This document shows positions 1 through 5,642 of a stretch of 5,642 nt of DNA, piece by piece; within the stretch, counting starts at the first letter, position 1; the number at the start of each line of letters is the position of its first letter. A program made the position numbers and the translations under genes. The stretch lies in assembly GCA_902475865.1 (NCBI GenBank), contig CABSBK010000087.1, forward strand, positions 1 to 5,642. The letters are read 5' to 3'. The stretch comes from an uncultured Collinsella sp. GTDB taxonomy: Bacteria > Actinomycetota > Coriobacteriia > Coriobacteriales > Coriobacteriaceae. The notes beneath the pieces were generated by a model that had not been told where the DNA came from, searched no databases, and worked only from the letters and a program-made list of their open reading frames with translations.

Positions 1-2114
1 AAGAGCGCGCGCCCGTCATCGAGTGGTTTGGTCTTTGAGCAAAAGGTGACGGAGCCGCCGCGCTTGTTGTACTTAATGCTGTTGTCTAACAGGTTGATCA
101 TGATCTGTCGGATATGGGTGGGACTGCCGATCATGTATGGCCCCGTGGCGTACGGCAGACTATTGTCCTGCATTGTGATGCCGTTATCGGATGCGCGGAG
201 CTTGCACAGCACCAGCGTATCGTCACAGAGCTCTTTGAGGTTAAAAGATGCATGTTCCAGAGTTAGCTTGCGGTCTTCGATTTTGCCCATCTCAAGGATG
301 TCGTTGATTAGCGAGAGCAGGTGATTGGCGGCAACACGCGCCTTGGCGCGGCTTTCGCGGGTGGCCTGTATGTCGCCGTCTTTCAATTCCTCAATTTCGA
401 TAAGGCCCAGGATGCCGTTGAGCGGCGTGCGGATGTCGTGGCTCATACGTGTGAGGAAAGCGGCGTTGGCGGTATTGGCTTTTTGCTTTTCCTTTTGCGC
501 GCGTTGAAGCGACCAGACAAGGATGACGATGCCGGTGAGCAAAATGCAGATGACGACTGCCGCAATGACGATGCGGTTGCGGTAGAGAAGTTGGAACGCA
601 TCCGATTCTTGCGCCGAGTACGATGTGGGGGAATAACTGCTTGCAGAGAGCGATTCGCCAGCATTGACGATGCCCTTATTAATGATTCCCAACAGCACGG
701 GCTTGCCGCGCGAAATCAAACACGATAGCTGTGCCGTGTCGGTGAGCTCCTGTGTTTGGAAATTCTCGATGTCGTAGGTGTCGCGGATGGTTTTCAGGCG
801 CGTGCTGGGGACAATGATGCAACGTGCCTTCCCCTTATTGAGGGCTTCGAGTGCCTCGTTGCCATTCGGATACTCGGTTACCTTTGCGTCGGGGAATAGG
901 TTTTCGAGCTCAAAACGGTTGACGATCGCGTCTGCTGTGCAAGCGATGTTCTTAAGGTCACTGTTCAGGTTGCTGCTGCTGTGAATGGCGGCTAGGGAAA
1001 CCGTTCCCATCGGGTTTGACAGGATGACCCCTGCCTGCTCGGCAAGCCAGTATTCGCGAAACAACGGTAGGGAGACATCGATGGTCCCTGTGGAAAGGGC
1101 TTTGGTCATTTGCTCGTTGTTCGAGAACGCTACTGTTGCAACCGTAATGCCAAACTTGTCGTGCAACGTCGTTGCAAGCGAGGCGAGCGACCCTTCCATT
1201 TCGACGTCGTCATTTTGCGTGCAGTAGGGGAGTTTGTTTTTAAGATAGCCGATCGTGATGGTGTTGTCGTTTGCTTTGAGCCAGGAGCGCTCGGGGCCGG
1301 TGAGCGATGATGAGCCGCTGTTTTGGGCCGAGTAATTCGCCTTGACCTCGTCGTTATAACGTGGGTTGACGCGGGCGATTGCCGTCATGGCGGCATTGAT
1401 ATCGTTCATCAGGTCGGGGCGGCTTTTGGGGACGGCAAAATAGTAGTCACTCGAGCCAACGTAGAACATGGGCGACGCATCGGGCGACGAGATGGTGTCG
1501 TTCATGATGACGGCGTCGACTTCGTCGTTTGCGAGTGCGTCAAAGAGCATGGAGCCTCCGTCATACTCCCTGTATGTGCAGGTGATTCCTTCGTTGGCGA
1601 GCCACTGCTGGCCAACGAAGGTTTGCATAACACCGGAGTTGCAACCGATGGTAAGGCCCTGGAGCGCTTGGGGGTCACCCTTGGCCAGGTCGTCGCGATC
1701 GGGCTTGGCGTAGATGTAGTAGCGCTCGGTGCCCTCGGGGTTCGAGGAAAAGAGCAGCTTTTGGGTGCGTTCCTCGGAGTAGGAGATGTTGGGCATGAGG
1801 TCGATTTCGCCTGCCTCGAGCATGTCCATAAGCTCGGTGAAGGTGCCGGAGACGTATTCGTACCGCCAGCCGGGCGTGTAGTACGACAGGGTCTGGAGGT
1901 ACTCGTAACCCCATCCCGATAGACGCTCGCCGGGGGTGCCGTCCTGGAAGCCCTCGTTGTTGACGAGCCAACCAACGCGGACCGTCTTGACTGGCTGGCT
2001 AGAGTCAGCGGCAAAAGCCTGGACAGGCGCGATAGAACTCAGCACGGCAAGCGCGGCGAGCACAATGGCCAGGGCGCGACATATAACTGAACGAAGGACA
2101 GTGGCAGCTCTCAC
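1..2114 (-). CDS. Sensor histidine kinase with two extracellular solute-binding domains (partial; C-terminus beyond left edge)
   Basis: The frame is open from the GTG at 2114 to the window edge: 704 codons and no stop. Residues 1-35 form a signal peptide (hydrophobic 14-30, cleavage motif near AFA-A). Residues about 44-265 and 284-495 are two tandem SBP_bac_3 (Venus flytrap) domains; the first has the family motif SYSEERTQKLLFS (111-123). One membrane helix follows (515-534), then a short charged linker without HAMP or PAS, then HisKA with H-box FLTRMSHDIRTPLNGI and phospho-acceptor His559. The N-box QIMINLLDNSIKYN (670-683) begins the HATPase domain. The remaining ATP-binding boxes and any receiver or HPt domain are outside the window. 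By analogy with BvgS/EvgS-type kinases it should sense a small extracellular ligand and signal to a response regulator; the ligand is unknown. It is divergent from the potassium channel gene. The kinase call is very secure; hybrid status is inferred only from the architecture. Confidence 0.95.
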   Translation of the reverse strand, partial: MRAATVLRSVICRALAIVLAALAVLSSIAPVQAFAADSSQPVKTVRVGWLVNNEGFQDGTPGERLSGWGYEYLQTLSYYTPGWRYEYVSGTFTELMDMLEAGEIDLMPNISYSEERTQKLLFSSNPEGTERYYIYAKPDRDDLAKGDPQALQGLTIGCNSGVMQTFVGQQWLANEGITCTYREYDGGSMLFDALANDEVDAVIMNDTISSPDASPMFYVGSSDYYFAVPKSRPDLMNDINAAMTAIARVNPRYNDEVKANYSAQNSGSSSLTGPERSWLKANDNTITIGYLKNKLPYCTQNDDVEMEGSLASLATTLHDKFGITVATVAFSNNEQMTKALSTGTIDVSLPLFREYWLAEQAGVILSNPMGTVSLAAIHSSSNLNSDLKNIACTADAIVNRFELENLFPDAKVTEYPNGNEALEALNKGKARCIIVPSTRLKTIRDTYDIENFQTQELTDTAQLSCLISRGKPVLLGIINKGIVNAGESLSASSYSPTSYSAQESDAFQLLYRNRIVIAAVVICILLTGIVILVWSLQRAQKEKQKANTANAAFLTRMSHDIRTPLNGILGLIEIEELKDGDIQATRESRAKARVAANHLLSLINDILEMGKIEDRKLTLEHASFNLKELCDDTLVLCKLRASDNGITMQDNSLPYATGPYMIGSPTHIRQIMINLLDNSIKYNKRGGSVTFCSKTKPLDDGRAL

Positions 2115-2120
2115 ATGCAA

Positions 2121-2124
2121 TCCT
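2121..2124 (-). promoter_or_regulatory. Ribosome binding site deciding the kinase GTG start
   Basis: On the minus strand AGGA sits six bases before the GTG at 2114-2112. The frame is closed upstream by TAA at 2141-2139, and the only other possible initiator between them is a TTG at 2120-2118, which lies almost against the AGGA. The GTG start also gives a well-formed signal peptide. Confidence 0.55.
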
Positions 2125-2154
2125 AACGAATCGAGACATTACCGCATAAGGATA

Positions 2155-2183
2155 CCAGCCCAGCCTGCCCAGGCGGCAGCTGG
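2155..2183. repeat. GC-rich imperfect inverted repeat upstream of the kinase
   Basis: CCAGC (2155-2159) is mirrored by GCTGG (2179-2183), and inside it GCCTG (2163-2167) and CAGGC (2170-2174) form a tight five-base-pair stem around a CC loop; GCC (2158-2160) and GGC (2175-2177) can add pairs with a bulge. It ends about 40 bases before the kinase start and directly abuts the TAGTCATTGGGG repeat. There is no T-run on either side, so it is not a typical intrinsic terminator. It could be an operator, part of the adjacent repeat element, or chance. Confidence 0.35.
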
Positions 2184-2269
2184 TAGTCATTGGGGACGTT
2201 CTTAAACGACTAGTCATTGGGGACGTTCTTGTTTGACTAGTCATTTAAGAACGTCCCCAATGACTAGTT
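2181..2269. repeat. Short composite repeat: 27-bp-period units, two direct and one inverted (REP/MITE-like)
   Basis: TAGTCATTGGGGACGTTCTT occurs directly at 2184-2203 and 2211-2230, and its exact reverse complement lies at 2247-2266. The palindrome GACTAGTC recurs every 27 bases at 2208, 2235 and (last base changed) 2262, with a degenerate copy at 2181. Unit 1 (2184-2206) and the inverted unit (2244-2266) match perfectly over 23 bases; unit 2 (2209-2230) and the inverted unit (2247-2268) match over 22 bases. Two mutually exclusive hairpins are therefore possible. It carries no gene and no T-run terminator, and sits between the divergent kinase and potassium channel genes. The form resembles REP or BIME-type elements mobilised by Y1 (TnpA-REP) transposases; that link is inferred, as no transposase is present here. 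Confidence 0.85.
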
Positions 2270-2290
2270 TCGTTTGCGGGAGAGGCGTGG

Positions 2291-2296
2291 GACAAT
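2291..2296 (+). promoter_or_regulatory. Possible -10 element of the potassium channel gene
   Basis: GACAAT lies 42 bases before the ATG at 2338, between the repeat and the ribosome binding site. At a 17-base spacing the -35 would be TTTCGT (2268-2273), a poor match that overlaps the last base pairs of the repeat. Weak evidence; the true promoter may differ. Confidence 0.2.
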
Positions 2297-2324
2297 ACCG
2301 AGCGAATGTGATTGGACGTCTGAG

Positions 2325-2332
2325 AAAAGGGG
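2325..2332 (+). promoter_or_regulatory. Ribosome binding site deciding the potassium channel start
   Basis: AAAAGGGG stands five bases before the ATG at 2338. The reading frame stays open upstream to 2233, but that extension is translated repeat sequence, so the ATG at 2338 with this site is preferred. An in-frame GTG at 2308 lacks a comparable site. Confidence 0.6.
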
Positions 2333-2337
2333 TCGCG

Positions 2338-2763
2338 ATGAAAAAGCTCAGGACGCTTGCTGATGTTTTGCGCCAGGCCGGTTTCGTGCGTATCACGGGC
2401 CTGTTCCTTATCTTCTATCTGCTGTGCTCGACGGCTGTCTGGCTGTCCGAGCCCACGACCCTTACGTTTGGCGATGGCCTCTGGTTTAGCTTTGAGACCG
2501 TCTCGACCATCGGCTTTGGCGATATCCCGGCCGAAACGCCGGTCGCCCGTGCTATTACCGTCGTCCTGAGCGTCATCAGCATCTTCTACATTGCCATGCT
2601 CACGGGTGTGGCGGTGAACTACTGCAATACGCTCATCAAGCTGCGCCAAAAGGACACCATGGCGCGCTTTATGGACGATCTGGAGCATTTGGAAGAGCTC
2701 GATCGTGACGAGCTCGCCGACCTGTCGCGCCGTGTGCGCGAATATCGCCGACGCCAACGCTAG
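2338..2763 (+). CDS. Two-transmembrane potassium channel (Ion_trans_2 family)
   Basis: The 141-residue protein is a minimal pore: TM1 about residues 18-36, a pore helix near 46-56, the selectivity filter T57-I-G-F-G-D62, then TM2 about 69-93. TIGFGD is a recognised variant of the canonical TVGYGD filter, so passive K+ conduction by a tetramer in the cytoplasmic membrane is expected. There is no RCK/TrkA-N regulatory domain and no voltage sensor. The tail (about 101-141) is a highly charged, probably helical segment rich in Glu, Asp and Arg, ending in a basic cluster; it may help tetramer assembly as a coiled coil. The LOG-family gene follows after 36 bases on the same strand with no visible terminator, suggesting an operon. 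The start at 2338 removes an upstream extension encoded by the repeat. Family assignment is firm; gating stimulus and physiological role are unknown. Confidence 0.9.
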   Translation: MKKLRTLADVLRQAGFVRITGLFLIFYLLCSTAVWLSEPTTLTFGDGLWFSFETVSTIGFGDIPAETPVARAITVVLSVISIFYIAMLTGVAVNYCNTLIKLRQKDTMARFMDDLEHLEELDRDELADLSRRVREYRRRQR

Positions 2764-2799
2764 AACGGGCGCCGCGCGTCACGACGAGGGGGACTGAAT

Positions 2800-3333
2800 A
2801 TGAATATCACGGTATACCTGGGCGCCAGCGTCGGCAATGACCCGGCGTTTCTGCCTGCGGTGCAAGAGCTGGGCAACTGGATTGGCTCCAACGGGCACGC
2901 GCTGGTATACGGCGGGTCCAAATCGGGCCTGATGGGCGCGCTCGCCGATAGCGTACTCGAGGCAGGTGGACACGTGACGGGCGTTGAGCCGAGCTTTTTT
3001 ATAGAGGCCGAGTTTCAGCACGACGGCATCGATGACCTCATCGTGACGAGCGATATGGCCGAGCGCAAAGCCAAGATGATTGAGCTCGGCGATGCGTTCA
3101 TCGCCTTTCCCGGTGGGACGGGCACGCTCGAGGAGATTGCCGAGGTCATGTCCGCGGTGTCGTTGGGGCACCTGAGTGCTCCGTGCATCCTGTATAACCT
3201 TGACGGTTACTACAACGACCTCAAGGCGCTGCTCGGGCGCATGATTGATAAAGGGCTTTCGAGCCTGAGGCGCCAGCACGGCATCTACTTTGCCGGCGAT
3301 TTGCGCGAGATTGTCTCGATTATCAACGGATAA
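2800..3333 (+). CDS. LOG family (TIGR00730-type) nucleoside 5'-monophosphate phosphoribohydrolase
   Basis: The 177-residue cytoplasmic protein has a Rossmann-like fold with the LOG hallmarks: an N-terminal ITVYLGAS strand, YGGSKSGLMG (37-46), ERKAKM with Arg89, and the signature PGGTGTLEE (104-112). Arg89 and Glu112 match the catalytic Arg and Glu known from LOG enzymes, which hydrolyse the N-glycosidic bond of cytokinin riboside monophosphates or AMP to release base and ribose 5-phosphate. Such proteins were long misnamed lysine decarboxylases. Length is typical of short bacterial LOG proteins. An unusual point is GVEPSFF (61-67), where most relatives have a GVIP-like motif; a Glu replaces the aliphatic residue. 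GAGGGGG (2786-2792) lies seven bases before the ATG, supporting the start. It is probably cotranscribed with the upstream potassium channel. The bacterial substrate is uncertain. Confidence 0.92.
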   Translation: MNITVYLGASVGNDPAFLPAVQELGNWIGSNGHALVYGGSKSGLMGALADSVLEAGGHVTGVEPSFFIEAEFQHDGIDDLIVTSDMAERKAKMIELGDAFIAFPGGTGTLEEIAEVMSAVSLGHLSAPCILYNLDGYYNDLKALLGRMIDKGLSSLRRQHGIYFAGDLREIVSIING

Positions 3334-3392
3334 GTCTTGAGCCTGCCCCACTATGACTCCCAATGGTGCCGTTTGTGGCGCAGATGGTTGGC

Positions 3393-3419
3393 TTGTCTGG
3401 GTAACGCTCGCTCTACAAT
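3393..3419 (+). promoter_or_regulatory. Possible promoter for the ClC-family gene
   Basis: A good -10 hexamer, TACAAT (3414-3419), lies in the gap after the LOG gene. TTGTCT (3393-3398) is a candidate -35, but the spacer is only 15 bases. Transcription would start near 3426 and give a leader of roughly 33 bases containing GGGAGGA (3448-3454). This suggests the ClC gene can be transcribed separately from the channel-LOG pair. Read by eye only. Confidence 0.35.
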
Positions 3420-3458
3420 AAAACGTAATTATGTCGACTTTGACCGCGGGAGGACCCG

Positions 3459-4760
3459 ATGGACAACCTTGCCAAACCCACAAACCGCGCGCTGTTTTTA
3501 GTTAGCGTTGCCGTGACCGGTGCGTTCGCAGGTGCCGCGGTCTGGCTGTTCTTTTTTGCGATGGAGCACGGTATCGACTATCTGTGGACCGAGATCCCCC
3601 ACATGCTGGGCGCGGCGTCGCCCGAACTCGCCAGCGGCCCGTTCGGTTTTCTGCCGTATCCGTTTTTTGTCTGCCTGCTGGGCGGCCTGCTGATCGGTCT
3701 GTACGAAAAGCTTACGGGCACCAAGACCGACGACCTCAACCAGGTGATGGCTAAGGTTAAGCAAGACGGGCGCTACCCGTACGACAACCTGGGCAAGCTT
3801 TCGATCGCGGCATTGCTGCCGCTGCTGTTTGGCGGAAGTATTGGACCGGAGGCCGGCCTGACCGGCGTTATCGCGGGTCTGTGCAGCTGGGTCGGCGACC
3901 GCATGCGCCGCTTTGGCGCCGAGTTTAGGGAGCTCACGCTGTTGGGCACCCAGGCCGCGCTGACGGCGCTCTTTACCGCGCCCGTCTTTGGCTTTGTGGC
4001 GCCGCTCGCCGGTAGCGCCGACGGCCAGGGTGCTAATGACGATGAGTCCGCGTCCGGCGAGATCACCATCAAGCTGCCCAAGGCACAGAAGACTGTGGTC
4101 TACGGTATTGCGATTGCCGGCGGCCTGGGCACCTATCTGCTGCTCGGCCAGCTTATGGGCGGCGGCATGGGCATGCCCAGGTTCGAGTCCGCCGAGGTGG
4201 GCAACCTGGAGCTTACCTGGCTCATCCCTCTGTCGCTGATCGGAACAATCTGCGGCTGGCTGTACTTTGTCTCTGAGCACGCGAGCGAAGCGTTTGCCCA
4301 TGCCATAGGGGAGCGCCCTGTCGTCAAAGCCATGCTGGCCGGTCTGGCGCTCGCCATCTGCGGCACGGTTTTGCCCTACACCATGTTTGCCGGCGAGACC
4401 CAGGCCGACGTGCTCATGGAAACCTACCTCACCATTCCCGCCGGCGTGCTTATCGCGACCGGTCTGGTCAAGGCCATGCTGACGCCCGCCCTTATCAACC
4501 TTGGTTGGCGTGGTGGCCACTTCTTCCCGGTTATCTTCTCGGGTGTGAGCTTGGGCTACGGCCTTGCCATTCTTACCGGTGCCGATCCGGTCTTTTGCGT
4601 CGCCGTCTGCACGGCATCGACGATGGGTGCGGTCATGCGTCAGCCGGTCATGGTCGTGGGCCTGCTTCTCATGTGCTTCCCGCTCAAGGGTATCGTCTGC
4701 ATGATCATCGCCGCAGCCATCGCCGCCGGCATTCCGCTGCCCAAGCCGCTGCGCAAGTAG
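3459..4760 (+). CDS. ClC-superfamily chloride/anion channel or transporter (divergent, YfeO-like)
   Basis: The 433-residue integral membrane protein has about ten or more hydrophobic segments (for example 12-34, 66-82, 158-183, 213-232, 396-424), as in ClC proteins, and no C-terminal CBS domains. Two ClC motifs are clear: GGSIGPEAG (125-133), corresponding to the GREGP region, and GHFFP (353-357), the GxFxP anion-binding motif. In classical ClC proteins the first motif carries the gating glutamate before Gly-Pro; here that position is Ile128 and a Glu (131) follows the proline, a pattern I recall from E. coli YfeO and relatives. A hydrophilic loop (185-210) rich in Asp, Glu and Lys separates two halves. 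It probably moves chloride or another small anion across the cytoplasmic membrane; whether it is channel or exchanger is not certain. GGGAGGA (3448-3454) supports the ATG. It follows the LOG gene by 125 bases and converges on the EamA gene. Confidence 0.9.
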   Translation: MDNLAKPTNRALFLVSVAVTGAFAGAAVWLFFFAMEHGIDYLWTEIPHMLGAASPELASGPFGFLPYPFFVCLLGGLLIGLYEKLTGTKTDDLNQVMAKVKQDGRYPYDNLGKLSIAALLPLLFGGSIGPEAGLTGVIAGLCSWVGDRMRRFGAEFRELTLLGTQAALTALFTAPVFGFVAPLAGSADGQGANDDESASGEITIKLPKAQKTVVYGIAIAGGLGTYLLLGQLMGGGMGMPRFESAEVGNLELTWLIPLSLIGTICGWLYFVSEHASEAFAHAIGERPVVKAMLAGLALAICGTVLPYTMFAGETQADVLMETYLTIPAGVLIATGLVKAMLTPALINLGWRGGHFFPVIFSGVSLGYGLAILTGADPVFCVAVCTASTMGAVMRQPVMVVGLLLMCFPLKGIVCMIIAAAIAAGIPLPKPLRK

Positions 4761-4854
4761 CGCGGCAGCGCGCAGTCAGTACAAACATCTCAAGTCCGGT
4801 GCGGGCGCTGTGTCACGGATTTACGGGTGGACTGGATTTCGTTCGGTATCGGCG

Positions 4855-5642
4855 CTACTTCCAAATTGCAAGCGCGGCGGTGCCCAGTACGATGAGGGCG
4901 AGACCGATGGCGCTGCGGCGGGAGAGTTTTTCGTTGAATGCCAGGCGCGCAAATAGCACCGATACGACAATCGATAGTTTGTCGATCTGCACCACGACAC
5001 TCACCTGGCCTGCAGCGATGGCATAGTAATAGAGCAGCCACGATGCTCCAGTCGCGATGCCCGATGTTGCGAGAAATGTGAGTTCGCGCCGGTCAACGTG
5101 CGCGACCTGCTCCAGTTTTCCCTTGGCTGCCACGATTGCCCATGCCATAACCAGTACCACGCAGGTGCGGATTGCCGTGGCCAGGTTTGACTCGACGCCT
5201 TCGATGCCGATCTTGGCGAGGACGGAGGTGAGTGCCGCGAACACGGCGGCGCCGAAGGCGTAAGCGAGCCAGGTTCGGTCTTGCTGCTGCTCGGGTTCGG
5301 CGGACTGCTTCTTCTCGATCATTAAAAACGTGCCGAGGGTGATGACAGCGGTTCCCACGAGCTTAACCGCAAGGTTGCTCGTCTCGTCAAAAAGCGCGAT
5401 GGCGACCAGCGCGGCGAGCACGGTGCTCATCTTGTCGACCGGTACGACCTTATTGACATTTCCGATGCTCAACGCCTTAAAGTAACAGATCCACGAAGCA
5501 CCGGTAGCGAGTCCCGAGAGGACGAGAAAGAGCCAGGATCTGGGTTCGATGCTGCCAATGGTTCCAATGGATCCAGAAATGCCCGCCATTGCCCAGGCGA
5601 AAACGAGCACCACGCAGGTGCGAATGGCCGTCGCGACATCGG
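4855..5642 (-). CDS. EamA family (drug/metabolite transporter) permease (partial; N-terminus beyond right edge)
   Basis: The frame is open from the right edge to the TAG at 4857-4855, giving 261 visible residues. A GTG at 5613-5611 could be mistaken for the start, but the codons before it encode DVATAIRTC, which matches NLATAIRTC in the second half, so the true start lies outside the window, about 25-35 residues further by comparison of the halves. The protein consists of two homologous five-helix EamA units: (V)ATAIRTCVVLV, LATGASWICYFKAL, VPVDKMSTV and the terminal LGTFLMIE of unit 1 match ATAIRTCVVLV, IATGASWLLYYYAI, VQIDKLSIV and LGTAALAIW of unit 2. A hydrophilic linker rich in Glu and Gln lies between them. 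Members export or import amino acids, metabolites or drugs across the inner membrane; the substrate here cannot be named. It converges with the ClC gene. Confidence 0.93.
   Translation of the reverse strand, partial: DVATAIRTCVVLVFAWAMAGISGSIGTIGSIEPRSWLFLVLSGLATGASWICYFKALSIGNVNKVVPVDKMSTVLAALVAIALFDETSNLAVKLVGTAVITLGTFLMIEKKQSAEPEQQQDRTWLAYAFGAAVFAALTSVLAKIGIEGVESNLATAIRTCVVLVMAWAIVAAKGKLEQVAHVDRRELTFLATSGIATGASWLLYYYAIAAGQVSVVVQIDKLSIVVSVLFARLAFNEKLSRRSAIGLALIVLGTAALAIWK

Noticed and set aside
1323..1922. Plus-strand open frame of 199 codons opposite the kinase
   Set aside because: It is the antisense of the solute-binding domains of the kinase, has a low-complexity Gly/Val-rich translation with no recognisable motif, and arises from GC-rich codon use on the other strand.
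2184..2268. CRISPR array
   Set aside because: There are only three units, one is inverted, the spacing sequence is itself repeated, and there are no unique spacers or cas genes.
2005..2337. Small open frames reading through the repeat, including an N-terminal extension of the potassium channel from 2233
   Set aside because: The peptides are repeats of TSPMT-like sequence produced by translating the repeat element. The channel has a better start at 2338 with its own ribosome binding site.
3361..3392. Hairpin after the LOG gene (GTGCC with GGCGC, CCAA with TTGG)
   Set aside because: The stem needs a wobble pair and a large internal mismatch and has no T-run, so it does not support a terminator.
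2779..3483. Minus-strand open frame of 234 codons opposite the LOG gene
   Set aside because: The LOG gene on the plus strand has clear catalytic motifs and a ribosome binding site; this frame has neither and overlaps the ClC start.
3498..4520. Minus-strand open frame of 340 codons opposite the ClC gene
   Set aside because: It is fully antisense to a well-supported membrane protein gene; the translation is rich in Gln, Gly, His and Arg with no domain, as expected of an antisense shadow.
4761..4854. Possible bidirectional terminator between the convergent ClC and EamA genes
   Set aside because: Only short scattered complementary pieces were found (AGTCC with GGACT far apart); no compact stem followed by a T-run on either strand.

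Overview
The window looks like chromosomal DNA from a GC-rich gut actinobacterium, most likely a Collinsella-like member of the Coriobacteriia. This rests on the GC-rich codon use, purine-rich ribosome binding sites ahead of most genes, the 'MSHDIRTPLNGI' style of hybrid sensor kinase, and a short repeat built on TAGTCATTGGGGACGTTCTT that I associate from memory with such genomes. The assignment is an inference, not a database match.

Layout: (1) Positions 2114 down to 1, minus strand: a sensor histidine kinase cut by the left window edge. A signal peptide, two solute-binding (Venus flytrap) domains outside the cell, one membrane helix, then a HisKA domain and the start of the ATPase domain can be read; the rest lies outside. 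(2) 2115-2337: a divergent intergenic region holding a compact 27-bp-period repeat with inverted and direct copies, plus a GC-rich imperfect hairpin on the kinase side. (3) 2338-2763 plus: a minimal two-helix potassium channel. (4) 2800-3333 plus: a LOG-family (TIGR00730-type) nucleotide phosphoribohydrolase, 36 bp downstream and probably in the same operon. (5) 3334-3458: an intergenic gap with a plausible promoter. (6) 3459-4760 plus: a ClC-superfamily anion channel/transporter of the divergent YfeO-like type. (7) 4855-5642 minus: an EamA (drug/metabolite transporter) permease made of two similar halves, cut by the right edge.

Working together: the plus-strand genes put a K+ channel, a nucleotide-metabolising enzyme and an anion channel side by side, suggesting a small ion-homeostasis or membrane-potential neighbourhood. 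The flanking kinase and permease point outward and are convergent or divergent to this block, so they are probably separate transcription units. No RNA genes, CRISPR array, insertion-sequence transposase or phage genes were seen. The least explained item is the repeat at 2181-2269; no clearly new multi-gene system could be demonstrated.
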